DNA of 64,000 nucleotides from Bacillus cereus group sp. RP43 (lineage in GTDB: Bacteria > Bacillota > Bacilli > Bacillales > Bacillaceae_G), in the NCBI RefSeq assembly GCF_040459645.1, contig NZ_JARVHQ010000001.1:1054001-1118000 (forward strand). The letters are read 5' to 3'. Under the pieces are notes generated by a model. That model was not told where the DNA came from. It did no database searches and saw nothing but the letters and a program-made list of their open reading frames with translations. Both the position numbers and the translations under genes were made by a program. Positions 36,049 to 48,049 of this stretch are shown piece after piece; positions within the stretch are counted from its first letter, which is position 1; every line of letters begins with the position of its first letter.

Positions 36049-37065
36049 ATGCTTACGGAACGTCAGCTCTTAATTTTACAAACAATTATTGATGACTTTA
36101 TTGGATCAGCGCAGCCCGTTGGGTCTAGAACGTTGGCTAAAAAAGAAGAAATCACATTTAGTTCAGCTACTATTCGGAATGAAATGGCTGATTTAGAAGA
36201 ATTAGGTTTTATTGAAAAAACGCATAGTTCTTCTGGACGGGTTCCTTCTGAGAAAGGATACCGATTTTATGTAGACCATCTTTTAGCGCCGCAAAACTTA
36301 CCGAACGATGAAATTGTACAAATTAAAGATTTATTTGCTGAAAGAATTTTTGAAGCAGAAAAAGTTGCACAGCAATCTGCTCAAATTTTATCAGAGCTTA
36401 CGAACTATACGGCCATTGTTCTCGGGCCTAAGTTAAGCACAAATAAACTTAAAAACGTACAAATTGTGCCGCTTGATCGTCAAACAGCAGTCGCTATTAT
36501 TGTAACGGATACAGGGCATGTACAAAGTAAAACGATTACCGTTCCGGAATCTGTTGATTTATCAGATTTAGAAAAAATGGTTAACATTTTAAATGAAAAG
36601 CTATCTGGTGTACCGATGGCAGAACTTCATAATAAAATCTTTAAAGAGATTGTTACAGTTTTACGTGGGTATGTTCATAATTACGATAGTGCGATAAAAA
36701 TGTTAGATGGTACATTTCAAGTTCCGTTATCGGAAAAGATATACTTTGGAGGGAAAGCGAATATGCTTTCGCAACCAGAGTTCCATGACATTCACAAAGT
36801 AAGATCTTTGCTGACGATGATTGATAATGAGGCTGCGTTTTATGACATTTTGCGTCATAAACAAGTCGGAATTCAAGTGAAAATTGGTAGAGAAAATTCT
36901 TCTACGGCAATGGAGGATTGCAGTTTGATTTCTGCAACGTATTCGATTGGAGAAGAGCAACTTGGAACAATTGCAATTTTAGGTCCGACGAGAATGCAAT
37001 ACTCTCGTGTAATTAGTTTACTGCAGTTATTTACAAGACAATTTACAGACGGACTTAAAAAGTAA
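36049..37065 (+). CDS. hrcA: Heat-inducible transcription repressor HrcA
   Basis: A 338-residue repressor of the CIRCE regulon. The N-terminal winged helix has [56 protein letters not shown] split across helix and wing, and the GAF-like C-terminal part ends with [19 protein letters not shown]. It is the first gene after CIRCE, so it is autoregulated. Confidence 0.97.
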   Translation: MLTERQLLILQTIIDDFIGSAQPVGSRTLAKKEEITFSSATIRNEMADLEELGFIEKTHSSSGRVPSEKGYRFYVDHLLAPQNLPNDEIVQIKDLFAERIFEAEKVAQQSAQILSELTNYTAIVLGPKLSTNKLKNVQIVPLDRQTAVAIIVTDTGHVQSKTITVPESVDLSDLEKMVNILNEKLSGVPMAELHNKIFKEIVTVLRGYVHNYDSAIKMLDGTFQVPLSEKIYFGGKANMLSQPEFHDIHKVRSLLTMIDNEAAFYDILRHKQVGIQVKIGRENSSTAMEDCSLISATYSIGEEQLGTIAILGPTRMQYSRVISLLQLFTRQFTDGLKK

Positions 37066-37126
37066 ATGAGAGTAATACATTCGCTCAAGTGATGAAATTT
37101 TCATTACTGTGTGTAATATATAATGC

Positions 37127-37156
37127 TTAGGTAATCATGCTAAGCATGATACCTAA
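37127..37156 (+). other. Hairpin between hrcA and grpE
   Basis: TTAGGT-a-ATCATGC and GCATGAT-ACCTAA form a 13-bp stem with one bulged base and a 3-base loop. No T run follows, so it is not a standard terminator. The dnaK operon transcript of B. subtilis is known to be processed between hrcA and grpE, and this hairpin lies at the same place. Confidence 0.6.
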
Positions 37157-37179
37157 TACCTTTTAAGGAGGTGAAAATT

Positions 37180-39608
<2,429 letters not shown>

Positions 39609-39636
39609 TACAGTGAAATAAAATAAGTAAGATGAC

Positions 39637-39675
39637 AAAAAGTCAAAGTCAAGCGTGCCTTGGCTTTGACTTTTT
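39637..39675 (+). terminator. Terminator between dnaK and dnaJ
   Basis: AAAAGTCAAAGTCAAG pairs with CTTGGCTTTGACTTTT, followed by TT. It may partly separate dnaJ from dnaK transcription. Confidence 0.87.
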
Positions 39676-39810
39676 TCACGAATAAGAAGAAATGTGTGAG
39701 GATCTAAAGTTTTTTGTTTTGCATACTGTAAGTGAGGAAACTTTGTTGCAAAGCACTTTCTTTCGATGTTAAAATTACGTTTATGTGAAAGATTCGGGGG
39801 TTGCAAATTT

Positions 39811-40914
39811 ATGAATAAACGAGATTATTATGAGGTCCTTGGACTTAGCAAGGGCGCTTCTAAAGATGAAATAAAAAAAGCGTATCGTCGTTTGGCTAAA
39901 AAGTACCATCCAGACGTAAGTAAAGAAGAAAATGCAATTGAAAAGTTTAAAGAAGTACAAGAAGCATACGAAGTATTAAGTGACGATCAAAAACGCGCGC
40001 AGTATGATCAATTTGGTCACGCGGGTCCGAATCAAGGTTTCGGTGGAGGCGACTTCGGCGGTGGCTTCGGATTTGAAGATATCTTCAGTTCATTCTTTGG
40101 TGGTGGTGGCGGCAGACGTCGTGATCCGAATGCTCCACGTCAAGGTGCTGATTTACAATATCAAGTTACTTTAGAGTTTGAAGAAGCTATTTTTGGTAAA
40201 GAATTAAATGTTGAGATTCCAGTGGAGGATCCATGTGATACTTGTAAGGGTAGTGGAGCGAAACCAGGGACTTCAAAAGAAACATGTAAACACTGTTCAG
40301 GATCAGGGCAAGTAAGTGTAGAACAAAATACACCATTTGGGCGTATTGTAAACCGTCAAGCTTGTGGTCATTGTTCAGGAACAGGTCAAATGATTAAAGA
40401 GAAATGTACGACATGCCATGGTTCTGGTAAAGTTCGTAAACGTAAAAAAATTAATGTCAAAATTCCAGCGGGTATCGATAATGGTCAACAAATTCGTGTA
40501 TCTGGAAAAGGTGAAGCAGGCGTAAATGGCGGACCGGCAGGTGACTTATACGTTGTTGTTCATGTGAGAAGTCATGAATTCTTTGAACGTGAAGGGGATC
40601 ACATTATCTGCGAAATGCCATTAACATTTGCGCAAATGGCACTTGGCGCGGAAGTAGAAGTTCCTACCGTTCATGGCAAAGTGAAGCTGAAAATTCCAGC
40701 AGGAACACAAACAGGAACAGAATTCCGCTTAAAAGGAAAAGGTGCTCCGAACGTACGTGGATATGGTCAAGGAGATCAATATGTAGTCGTTCGTGTTGTT
40801 GTGCCGACGAAATTAACTTCACATCAAAAAGATTTATTGCGCGAATTTGCAGGGCAAGAAGAGCAGGATGATAGCTTATTCGGAAAGCTTAAACGTGCTT
40901 TCAAAGGGGAATAA
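39811..40914 (+). CDS. dnaJ: Co-chaperone DnaJ (Hsp40)
   Basis: A 367-residue partner of DnaK. The J domain has [22 protein letters not shown] with the HPD motif; a Gly/Phe-rich linker ([15 protein letters not shown]) follows; then four CxxCxGxG zinc repeats ([32 protein letters not shown]) and the peptide-binding C-terminus. ATG 39811 after CGGGGG is the standard start. Confidence 0.97.
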   Translation: MNKRDYYEVLGLSKGASKDEIKKAYRRLAKKYHPDVSKEENAIEKFKEVQEAYEVLSDDQKRAQYDQFGHAGPNQGFGGGDFGGGFGFEDIFSSFFGGGGGRRRDPNAPRQGADLQYQVTLEFEEAIFGKELNVEIPVEDPCDTCKGSGAKPGTSKETCKHCSGSGQVSVEQNTPFGRIVNRQACGHCSGTGQMIKEKCTTCHGSGKVRKRKKINVKIPAGIDNGQQIRVSGKGEAGVNGGPAGDLYVVVHVRSHEFFEREGDHIICEMPLTFAQMALGAEVEVPTVHGKVKLKIPAGTQTGTEFRLKGKGAPNVRGYGQGDQYVVVRVVVPTKLTSHQKDLLREFAGQEEQDDSLFGKLKRAFKGE

Positions 40915-40942
40915 TGGAAATAAAAAATGGAGTTGGTAAATT

Positions 40943-41881
40943 GTGAAATGGTCAGAAATTAGTATTCATACAACAGAAGAAGCAGTAGAAGCTGTCTCTC
41001 ATATTTTGCATGAAGCAGGCGCTAGCGGGGTTGCGATTGAGGACCCAGCGGAGTTGACGAAAGAGCGCGAGCAACAATACGGTGAGATTTATGCACTTAA
41101 CCCAGATGAATATCCAAGTGAGGGCGTTTTGGTAAAAGCATATTTCCCACAAACGGATTCTTTACACGAAACGGTTGCAGGTGTAAAATCATCTATTGAT
41201 GCACTACCATCTTTCGACATCGAAATTGGTACAGGAAATATTACAATTAATGAAGTCGATGAGGAAGATTGGGCTACTGCTTGGAAGAAGTATTATCATC
41301 CAGTTCAAATTTCTGATACATTCACAATTGTGCCGACGTGGGAAGAGTATACACCGTCTTCTCCAGATGAAAAAATTATTGAATTAGATCCAGGTATGGC
41401 GTTTGGTACAGGGACACATCCAACAACGACGATGTGTATTCGTGCATTAGAAAAAACGGTTCAGCCAGGTGATACTGTGATCGATGTGGGGACAGGTTCG
41501 GGGGTACTTAGTATCGCAGCAGCAAAATTAGGTGCGTCTTCTGTTCAAGCGTATGATTTAGATCCAGTTGCAGTTGAAAGTGCAGAAATGAATGTGCGCT
41601 TAAATAAAACAGATGACATTGTCAATGTTGGACAGAATAGTCTATTAGAAGGTATTGAAGGTCCGGTTGATTTAATCGTAGCGAATTTACTAGCGGAAAT
41701 TATTCTTCTATTCCCTGAAGACGCGGCGAGAGTTGTGAAGCCAGGTGGATTATTTATTACATCTGGTATTATTGGGGCGAAAGAAAAAGTAATTTCTGAA
41801 GCGTTAGAAAAAGCTGGATTTACAATTGAAGAAGTACTTCGAATGGAAGATTGGGTAGCAATTATTGCACGAAATGCGTAA
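40943..41881 (+). CDS. prmA: Ribosomal protein L11 methyltransferase
   Basis: This enzyme trimethylates L11 at lysine and N-terminal positions. It has 312 residues and starts at GTG 40943. The SAM motif is [20 protein letters not shown], preceded by [16 protein letters not shown] and followed by VANLLAEII. It is followed by rsmE and mtaB, forming an RNA and ribosome modification group. Confidence 0.96.
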   Translation: MKWSEISIHTTEEAVEAVSHILHEAGASGVAIEDPAELTKEREQQYGEIYALNPDEYPSEGVLVKAYFPQTDSLHETVAGVKSSIDALPSFDIEIGTGNITINEVDEEDWATAWKKYYHPVQISDTFTIVPTWEEYTPSSPDEKIIELDPGMAFGTGTHPTTTMCIRALEKTVQPGDTVIDVGTGSGVLSIAAAKLGASSVQAYDLDPVAVESAEMNVRLNKTDDIVNVGQNSLLEGIEGPVDLIVANLLAEIILLFPEDAARVVKPGGLFITSGIIGAKEKVISEALEKAGFTIEEVLRMEDWVAIIARNA

Positions 41882-41910
41882 TATAGATTTTAGTCTATAA
41901 AGAACAGGGG

Positions 41911-41938
41911 AGTCTCTTACCATATAAGGTGAGGGACT
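41911..41938 (+). other. Hairpin downstream of prmA
   Basis: AGTCTCTTACC and GGTGAGGGACT form an 11-bp stem with two G-U pairs and a 6-base loop. No T run follows, so terminator function is doubtful. Confidence 0.45.
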
Positions 41939-41965
41939 TGCCGTTTGTTATATGAAAATGATAAC

Positions 41966-42009
41966 GTTTCGTTCTTTTCGTAAGTCAACACTTACGAAAG
42001 GAACGAAAC
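41966..42009 (+). other. Near-perfect 20-bp hairpin directly before the rsmE ribosome binding site
   Basis: GTTTCGTTCTT-TTCGTAAGT, loop CAAC, then ACTTACGAA-AGGAACGAAAC. Twenty pairs are formed, one of them G-U. It ends about 8 bases before AAGGTGAT and has no T run. It could control rsmE translation or be an RNA cleavage site. Confidence 0.65.
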
Positions 42010-42026
42010 TCTACTAAGGTGATTAT

Positions 42027-42776
42027 ATGCAACGTTATTTTGTAGAAGAGAAATATGTAAATGAGACAAGTATTCGCATAATGGGGGATGATGTCCATCA
42101 CATCGCAAGAGTGATGCGTATGTCAGCTGGTGACCACATTTATTGCTGTGTAAATGGTAAAACAGCAGAGTGTTCAATTGCTGAAATTACCAGTGAATTT
42201 GTGGATACCACTATTGTAGAATGGGTAGAGGCGTCAAGCGAACTTCCTGTGTTCGTGACGATTGCAAGTGGACTGCCGAAAGGAGACAAGCTTGAGTTAA
42301 TTTTTCAAAAAGGAACTGAGCTTGGGGCGGCTGCATTTTTACCATTTCAAGCATCTCGATCTATTGTAAAGTGGGATGCGAAAAAAGCAGATAAAAAAGT
42401 TGAGCGTTTGAAAAAAATTGTAAAAGAAGCTGCGGAACAATCGCATAGAAGTGAAATTCCAGAAGTACACGTGCCCTCATCGTTTAAACAATTGCTGTCG
42501 ATGAGTAGCGAGTATGATGTTTGTCTTGTTGCGTATGAAGAAGAAGCGAAACAAGGTGAGAAATCTAATTTTGCGAAAGCTTTAGCGACGATTAAACCAG
42601 GTCAAAAGCTGTTAATTGTATTTGGACCAGAAGGCGGTTTAGCGGAGGAAGAGATTACTGCACTTCGTGAACATAAATTTGTACCATGTAGTTTAGGACC
42701 AAGAATTTTAAGAACAGAAACGGCTCCGCTTTATGCGTTAAGTGCCGCTTCGTATCATTTTGAGTTGATGGGGTGA
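42027..42776 (+). CDS. rsmE: 16S rRNA (uracil-1498-N3)-methyltransferase
   Basis: A SPOUT-type methyltransferase of 249 residues. It has the PUA-like N-terminus (MQRYFVEEKYVNE, HHIARVMRMSAGDHI), the conserved KGDKLELIFQKGTELG, KKIVKEAAEQSHRSEIPEV and the knot motif IVFGPEGGLAEEEI with LGPRILRTETAPLYAL. A strong hairpin lies just upstream of its binding site. Confidence 0.96.
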   Translation: MQRYFVEEKYVNETSIRIMGDDVHHIARVMRMSAGDHIYCCVNGKTAECSIAEITSEFVDTTIVEWVEASSELPVFVTIASGLPKGDKLELIFQKGTELGAAAFLPFQASRSIVKWDAKKADKKVERLKKIVKEAAEQSHRSEIPEVHVPSSFKQLLSMSSEYDVCLVAYEEEAKQGEKSNFAKALATIKPGQKLLIVFGPEGGLAEEEITALREHKFVPCSLGPRILRTETAPLYALSAASYHFELMG

Positions 42777-42782
42777 TAATCA

Positions 42783-44135
42783 ATGGCAACTGTTGCGTTC
42801 CACACGTTAGGTTGTAAAGTAAACCACTATGAAACAGAAGCGATTTGGCAATTGTTTAAACAAGGTGGTTATGAAAGAACTGAATATGAAAAGAAATCTG
42901 ATGTATATGTTATTAACACATGTACAGTAACAAATACTGGAGATAAAAAAAGCCGTCAAGTAATTAGACGTGCTGTACGTCAAAATCCAGATGCGGTAAT
43001 TTGTGTAACTGGATGTTATGCACAAACATCTCCAGCAGAAATCATGGCAATTCCAGGTGTAGATATTGTTGTTGGTACGCAAGATCGTGAGAAGATGTTA
43101 GGATACATCGAAGAGTTCCGTAAAGAGCGTCAACCAATTAATGCTGTCCGCAATATTATGAAAACACGTGTATACGAAGAGCTTGATGTACCATATTTCA
43201 CGGACCGTACACGTGCATCTTTAAAAATACAAGAAGGTTGCAATAACTTCTGTACATTTTGCATCATTCCTTGGGCGCGTGGTTTAATGCGTTCTCGTGA
43301 TGGAAAAGAAGTTATTAAACAAGCACAGCAATTAGTAGATGCGGGCTATAAAGAAATCGTATTAACAGGTATTCATACAGGTGGGTACGGTGAAGATATA
43401 AAAGATTATAATTTAGCTGGATTACTGCGTGATATGGAAGCAGAAGTAGGCGGATTGAAACGTCTTCGTATTTCTTCAATAGAGGCGAGTCAAATTTCAG
43501 ATGAAGTAATTGAAGTGCTAGATAAATCTGAAGTAGTTGTACGTCACTTGCATATTCCGTTGCAATCAGGATCTAATACTGTATTAAAACGTATGCGCCG
43601 TAAGTATACGATGGAATTTTTCCAAGAGCGTTTAGATCGTTTGAAAGAGGCACTACCAGGTCTTGCGATCACATCAGATGTAATCGTTGGATTCCCGGGT
43701 GAAACAGAAGAAGAATTCATGGAAACATACAATTTCATTAAAGAGAATCGTTTCTCTGAATTACACGTTTTCCCTTATTCAAAACGTACAGGTACACCAG
43801 CAGCGCGTATGGAAGATCAAGTTCCTGAAGACGTGAAGAACGATCGTGTTCACCGTCTAATTGAGCTATCAAATCAATTAGCGAAAGAGTATGCTTCTGG
43901 ATTTGAAGGTGAAGTACTTGAAATCATTCCGGAAGAGACATTTAAAGATGGTGACCGTGAAGGTTTATATGTAGGTTATACAGATAACTACTTAAAAATT
44001 GTGTTTGAAGGATCTGAAGAATTGATTGGTAAGCTAGTAAAAGTGAAAATTACAAAAGCTGGTTATCCATATAACGAAGCGCAGTTTGTTCGTGTTCTTG
44101 AAGATGATGTAAAAAAAGAATCAGCAAGCGCATAA
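42783..44135 (+). CDS. mtaB: tRNA t6A37 methylthiotransferase MtaB
   Basis: A radical SAM methylthiotransferase of 450 residues that makes ms2t6A at position 37 of some tRNAs. The N-terminal UPF0004 domain has TLGCKVNHYETEAI, INTCTVT and TGCYAQ cysteines; the radical SAM motif is GCNNFCTFCIIPWARG; a TRAM domain ends the protein. It is followed immediately by a dispersed hairpin repeat. Confidence 0.95.
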   Translation: MATVAFHTLGCKVNHYETEAIWQLFKQGGYERTEYEKKSDVYVINTCTVTNTGDKKSRQVIRRAVRQNPDAVICVTGCYAQTSPAEIMAIPGVDIVVGTQDREKMLGYIEEFRKERQPINAVRNIMKTRVYEELDVPYFTDRTRASLKIQEGCNNFCTFCIIPWARGLMRSRDGKEVIKQAQQLVDAGYKEIVLTGIHTGGYGEDIKDYNLAGLLRDMEAEVGGLKRLRISSIEASQISDEVIEVLDKSEVVVRHLHIPLQSGSNTVLKRMRRKYTMEFFQERLDRLKEALPGLAITSDVIVGFPGETEEEFMETYNFIKENRFSELHVFPYSKRTGTPAARMEDQVPEDVKNDRVHRLIELSNQLAKEYASGFEGEVLEIIPEETFKDGDREGLYVGYTDNYLKIVFEGSEELIGKLVKVKITKAGYPYNEAQFVRVLEDDVKKESASA

Positions 44136-44136
44136 T

Positions 44137-44233
44137 AAAGTGAAACTTTAATCAGTGGGGGGGGTGTTCATCCCCCGCTGATTATTAGCCTTCACCAATC
44201 GGGAGTTTTACTGCCCACAAATAGCGGGATAAA
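44137..44233 (+). repeat. bcr-like hairpin repeat, copy B (lacks the internal module)
   Basis: AAAGTGAAACTTTAATCAG, a G-run/C-run stem, then CTGATTATTAGCCTTCACCA and CTGCCC...GCGGG. Compared with copy A at 59877, about 50 bases between ATCGGG and the ACTGCCC arm are missing. It begins one base after the mtaB stop codon. Confidence 0.75.
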
Positions 44234-44267
44234 AAGCATGCAACCGAAAATGGTTTGTATGCTTTTT
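44231..44267 (+). terminator. Terminator after the copy B repeat
   Basis: AAAAAGCATGCAACC pairs with GGTTTGTATGCTTTTT (G-U included), with a T run. The following 190 bases up to the rpsU promoter hold no gene that I can support. Confidence 0.85.
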
Positions 44268-44461
44268 TCTTTCGTGGAGAAGTTAAGTATTGAAATGGAT
44301 GCAATGGAGTGCCCGTTAAATAAGTGGTTATTTAGCAAATTTTGTATGGGGAAGTTTTCGTGATAAAAATATATTTGTTTTTAGGTGGGAGCGATAGCGG
44401 CTGTTTACATAGATTTTTGGAAAAGGAAGAGCATCTATTCTTCTTTTATTCTGCCAAATAG

Positions 44462-44491
44462 TTGACCTGAAGTGATAAAATGTATTATAAT
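44462..44491 (+). promoter_or_regulatory. Sigma-A promoter of rpsU
   Basis: TTGACC (44462-44467), 18 bases, TATAAT (44486-44491). The leader to the rpsU start is about 78 bases and contains a possible CATGC/GCATG stem. Confidence 0.75.
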
Positions 44492-44575
44492 CGTAAAAGA
44501 CATGCTGAAGAAGTGTTTCTTTTTGCATGCTGAAGTTAGTATGTAAGTGTGATGTTTCGGAGGGAGGGAAAGAGA

Positions 44576-44749
44576 ATGTCAAAAACAGTCGTTCGTAAAA
44601 ACGAGTCTTTGGAGGATGCACTTCGCCGTTTTAAAAGATCGGTTTCTAAAACTGGTACACTTGCTGAAGCAAGAAAGCGCGAGTTTTATGAAAAGCCAAG
44701 TGTAAAACGTAAGAAGAAATCTGAAGCGGCAAGAAAGCGTAAGTTCTAA
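44576..44749 (+). CDS. rpsU: 30S ribosomal protein S21
   Basis: A 57-residue basic small-subunit protein: [20 protein letters not shown], then the C-terminal [14 protein letters not shown] tail. ATG 44576 follows CGGAGGGAGGG. It is followed by yqeY after 12 bases. Confidence 0.97.
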
Positions 44750-44764
44750 GAGAGGGTGTAAGTG

Positions 44765-45208
44765 ATGAGTCTTCTCGGTCGTTTAAACGATGATATGAAA
44801 CAAGCGATGAAGAATAAACAAAAAGAAAAATTAACCGTTATTCGTATGGTTAAGGCTGCTTTACAAAATGAAGGTATTAAACTGCAACATACTCTTACTG
44901 AAGAAGAGGAATTAACAGTTTTAGCTCGTGAAGTAAAACAGTATAAGGACTCCCTCCTTGAATTTAAAAAAGCTGGTCGTGAAGACCTTGTTGATAAACT
45001 GCAAAGTGAAATTCAGATTTTAAGCGCATATTTGCCGGAGCAATTAACAGAAGAAGAACTAGCGGATATAATTAAGCAAGTTATTTCTGAAGTTGGTGCT
45101 ACATCTAAAGCAGATATGGGTAAAGTGATGACTGCTGTTATGCCGAAAGTAAAAGGTAAAACAGACGGATCACTAGTGAATAAGTTGGTTATCCAGCTAT
45201 TAGCATAA
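44765..45208 (+). CDS. yqeY: GatB/YqeY domain-containing protein
   Basis: A protein of 147 residues resembling the tRNA-binding tail of GatB ([69 protein letters not shown]). Its function in Bacillus is not defined. It is probably co-transcribed with rpsU. The ATG following a GTG is chosen by comparison with B. subtilis YqeY. Confidence 0.92.
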   Translation: MSLLGRLNDDMKQAMKNKQKEKLTVIRMVKAALQNEGIKLQHTLTEEEELTVLAREVKQYKDSLLEFKKAGREDLVDKLQSEIQILSAYLPEQLTEEELADIIKQVISEVGATSKADMGKVMTAVMPKVKGKTDGSLVNKLVIQLLA

Positions 45209-45241
45209 AAAAGCGTCTCATTTCGTATGAGACGTTTTTTT
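45207..45241 (+). terminator. Terminator of rpsU-yqeY
   Basis: AAAAAAGCGTCTCAT pairs with ATGAGACGTTTTTT around TTCGT. Confidence 0.9.
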
Positions 45242-45263
45242 ATGCTTTTTTCAGTTTGGACGT

Positions 45264-45291
45264 GATATTACAAGCACTTTTTTCATACATA
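45264..45291 (+). promoter_or_regulatory. Candidate sigma-E promoter of yqfC
   Basis: GATATT (45264-45269), 14 bases, CATACATA (45284-45291) is close to the sigma-E pattern of early mother-cell genes. yqfC and yqfD are sporulation genes in B. subtilis. Confidence 0.5.
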
Positions 45292-45315
45292 TGGGATGAG
45301 AGGGGGTCTTTTGAG

Positions 45316-45609
45316 ATGAAGAAATTAGAACAAATGAAGAATTGGTTAACGAAGCAAATAGACCTGCCAGTGGATGTGTTAATGGATCTACCTCGGATCA
45401 CGCTTGTTGGGCAAGTACATATCTATATAGAAAACCATCGAGGATTATTAGTGTTTTCAGATAAAGAGGTAAGATTGCTATTGAAACATGGTCAATTATT
45501 AATTAAAGGTCAATCCTTTGTTATTAAAACAATCCTTCCAGAAGAACTGTTGCTTGAAGGGATTATTGAACAAGTGACGTTTTTAGAAAATGAAAAGAAA
45601 GAGGAGTGA
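45316..45609 (+). CDS. yqfC: Sporulation protein YqfC
   Basis: A 97-residue protein of the YqfC/YabP family (LPRITLVGQVHIYIENHRGLLVFSDKEVRL, IKGQSFVIKTILPEELLLEG). It is expressed in the mother cell in B. subtilis. ATG 45316 follows AGAGGGGG; an in-frame upstream ATG lies across the promoter. It is separated from yqfD by 250 bases that include a terminator and a large hairpin. Confidence 0.9.
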   Translation: MKKLEQMKNWLTKQIDLPVDVLMDLPRITLVGQVHIYIENHRGLLVFSDKEVRLLLKHGQLLIKGQSFVIKTILPEELLLEGIIEQVTFLENEKKEE

Positions 45610-45611
45610 GG

Positions 45612-45640
45612 AGAAACTTCCGTTTGTGAAGTTTTTCTTC
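45612..45640 (+). terminator. Terminator downstream of yqfC
   Basis: AAACTTC and GAAGTTT pair around a 7-base loop, followed by TTCTTC. Moderate strength. Confidence 0.6.
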
Positions 45641-45728
45641 GTTATCTTGTATTAACAGGTGGTAACATTCTGGCCTCAATATTCGGTTCGTACAAAGAGG
45701 ATAGATGGGAATTGAGTTCCACGTAAAA

Positions 45729-45803
45729 AAACTGGCTCGTGAAGGTTAATGATTAGTGAGGATCAAGGGATCTGCTAATTAAAATTTTAGTACGAGCTAG
45801 TTT
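45729..45803 (+). other. Large imperfect hairpin between yqfC and yqfD
   Basis: AAACTGGCTCGTG pairs with TACGAGCTAGTTT (two G-U pairs). Inside it, TTAATGATTAG pairs with CTAATTAA and GATC-aagg-GATC closes the tip. The nested stems give a 75-base structured element of unknown role, possibly another dispersed repeat family. Confidence 0.5.
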
Positions 45804-45859
45804 GATAATCGAATTAAAAAGTAGTGTATCTACTTTTAGAAAGGTAGTGGAGATAGTCG

Positions 45860-47059
45860 ATGAAAAATAAATGGTTTATAAAATGGCTTGGGTATGTAAA
45901 GGTGCGAATTGAAGGTAGAGGAGCAGAACGCTTTGTTAACGAGTGTGTGCGGAGGAAATTACTAGTTTGGGATGTAAAGAAGATAGCTGATGAAACGTTA
46001 GTTTTTTGTATGTTATTACGAGATGTGAAAAAGATAAAACCGATTTATAGAAAAAATGAATGTAAATTATATTTTATTGGACGTTACGGTTTTCCGTTTT
46101 GGAATAAGCGTTTAATTAAAAATAGTGGATTTTTAATTGGGTTTTTAATATTTTTTTTCGGGATGATCGCATTGTCAAATATGGTGTGGAAAATTGAAAT
46201 TACAGGAGCAAAACCTGAAACGGAATATATCTTGATGAAAGAATTGGACAAAATGGGTATAAAAAAAGGAAAATTACAGTTCCAAATGCCGAGTGTAGAA
46301 GATGTTCAACGTCATTTGACAGACAATATTAATGCGATTACTTGGGCAGGATTAGAAATAAGAGGGACAACATATCATTTTAAGATTGTTGAAAAAAATG
46401 AACCGAAAAAAGAAAGTGAACAACAGCCACAAAACTTAGTAGCAAAAAAAGAAGGGATTATTACAAAAACATTTGTGGAAGTTGGGAAGCCTGTTGTCAT
46501 GAAAAATGACCATGTAGAAAAGGGGCAACTTCTCGTCTCGGGGATGTATGGTAATGAGGAGAATCCGACAATTGTTTCGGCTAAAGGGATTGTATATGGA
46601 GAAACGTGGTACAAATCTGAGGTGGATGTTCCGTTAAAGACGCAATTTCAAGTGTATACTGGTAATTCATACAATGAATATTTTCTTAAATTTGGGAGTG
46701 CTAAAATAAAAATATGGGGATTTCAACAGGATGAGTATAAACGCTCGCGTACTGAAAGTGTAAAACATGATGTGAAATTATTTGGATTCACATTACCAGT
46801 TGCATATGAAAAAGATATTGTACGAGAAGAGGAAGAAGCGAACCGAGAATATACCGAAAAACAAGCAATGAGAGTAGCGAAAGAGATGGCAGAAAAAGAA
46901 CTGAAGAAAAAATTGGATGAACATGCTATGATTGTAAGTGATAACATTTTGAGTAAAGAGGTTGAGGCGGATCACCTAAAGGTCACATTACATTATACAG
47001 TGATTGAAAATATTGCAGAGCCACAACCAATATCTGAATCCGATATTCAAGGAGACTGA
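45860..47059 (+). CDS. yqfD: Sporulation protein YqfD
   Basis: A protein of 399 residues with an N-terminal amphipathic region, one membrane helix near residue 95 (FLIGFLIFFFGMIALSNMVW) and a large extracytosolic beta-rich part (POTRA-like VWKIEITGAKPETEYIL). It is required for efficient sporulation in B. subtilis. It is followed by phoH after 3 bases. Confidence 0.92.
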   Translation: MKNKWFIKWLGYVKVRIEGRGAERFVNECVRRKLLVWDVKKIADETLVFCMLLRDVKKIKPIYRKNECKLYFIGRYGFPFWNKRLIKNSGFLIGFLIFFFGMIALSNMVWKIEITGAKPETEYILMKELDKMGIKKGKLQFQMPSVEDVQRHLTDNINAITWAGLEIRGTTYHFKIVEKNEPKKESEQQPQNLVAKKEGIITKTFVEVGKPVVMKNDHVEKGQLLVSGMYGNEENPTIVSAKGIVYGETWYKSEVDVPLKTQFQVYTGNSYNEYFLKFGSAKIKIWGFQQDEYKRSRTESVKHDVKLFGFTLPVAYEKDIVREEEEANREYTEKQAMRVAKEMAEKELKKKLDEHAMIVSDNILSKEVEADHLKVTLHYTVIENIAEPQPISESDIQGD

Positions 47060-47062
47060 GTA

Positions 47063-48022
47063 ATGGCAGAACAATTAGTAGAAATGAACCAACAATTGGA
47101 AAATCCCAACGAAGCAATCGCTCTTTTTGGGGTAAATGATGCTCATTTAAAAGTAATTGAACGAGAACTTAGTGTATCGATTGTGACTAGGGGAGAATCT
47201 GTTCGTGTATCTGGGGCAGATGAAACTGTGGTGCTCGTAGAAAAAATCTTACAACAGTTACTTGTTGTTATCCGTAAAGGTGTATCAATTTCGGAAAGAG
47301 ATGTTGCGTATGCGATTCAGCTTGGGCAACAAGGGAAAATTGCTCAATTCGAAGAGTTATATGAAGAGGAAATTTTTAAAACGGCAAAAGGTAAATCCAT
47401 TCGTGTGAAAACGATGGGGCAAAGACGATATATTCATGCAATGAAAAAGAATGATATTGTATTTGGGATAGGACCTGCTGGGACAGGAAAAACATACTTA
47501 GCTGTAGTAATGGCTGTGAGAGCTTTAAAGCAAGGGTATGTAAAGAAAATTATTTTAACAAGACCTGCTGTAGAAGCTGGAGAGAGCTTAGGGTTTTTAC
47601 CAGGTGACTTGAAAGAAAAAGTAGATCCGTATTTACGTCCACTATATGATGCGTTACATGATATTCTTGGACAAGAATATACACAACGCATGATGGAACG
47701 TGGTGTAATTGAAATTGCACCGCTTGCTTACATGAGAGGGCGTACTCTTGATGATTCATTTGTTATATTAGATGAGGCGCAAAATACAACTGGTGTTCAA
47801 ATAAAAATGTTTTTAACACGATTAGGTTTTAGTTCTAAAATGGTTATTACGGGGGACCCCTCACAGGTAGACTTGCCAAAAGGGGCAAAATCAGGTCTTT
47901 CTATTGCTACAAATGTTTTATCTGGTGTATCGGGACTTTCGTTCATTACATTAGAGCAAAGCGACGTTGTGAGACACCCGTTAGTGCAACGTATTATTGA
48001 GGCATATGATAAAATGGAATGA
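47063..48022 (+). CDS. phoH: PhoH-like ATPase
   Basis: A 319-residue P-loop ATPase with FGIGPAGTGKTYLAV (Walker A), ILDEAQNTT (Walker B) and MVITGDPSQVDLP. An N-terminal KH-like region suggests RNA binding, in line with neighbouring RNA-metabolism genes such as ybeY. Confidence 0.94.
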   Translation: MAEQLVEMNQQLENPNEAIALFGVNDAHLKVIERELSVSIVTRGESVRVSGADETVVLVEKILQQLLVVIRKGVSISERDVAYAIQLGQQGKIAQFEELYEEEIFKTAKGKSIRVKTMGQRRYIHAMKKNDIVFGIGPAGTGKTYLAVVMAVRALKQGYVKKIILTRPAVEAGESLGFLPGDLKEKVDPYLRPLYDALHDILGQEYTQRMMERGVIEIAPLAYMRGRTLDDSFVILDEAQNTTGVQIKMFLTRLGFSSKMVITGDPSQVDLPKGAKSGLSIATNVLSGVSGLSFITLEQSDVVRHPLVQRIIEAYDKME

Positions 48023-48049
48023 TCCTATTTGTCAGGATCATTTCTTTTT
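48019..48049 (+). terminator. Terminator of phoH
   Basis: AATGATCCT pairs with AGGATCATT around a 7-base loop, followed by TCTTTTTG. Confidence 0.82.

Noticed and set aside
41911..41938. Hairpin after prmA as a terminator
   Set aside because: No T run follows, so I list it only as a hairpin.
44328..44621. 97-codon minus-strand frame upstream of rpsU
   Set aside because: It overlaps the rpsU start and promoter, has unusual composition for a protein and no binding site.
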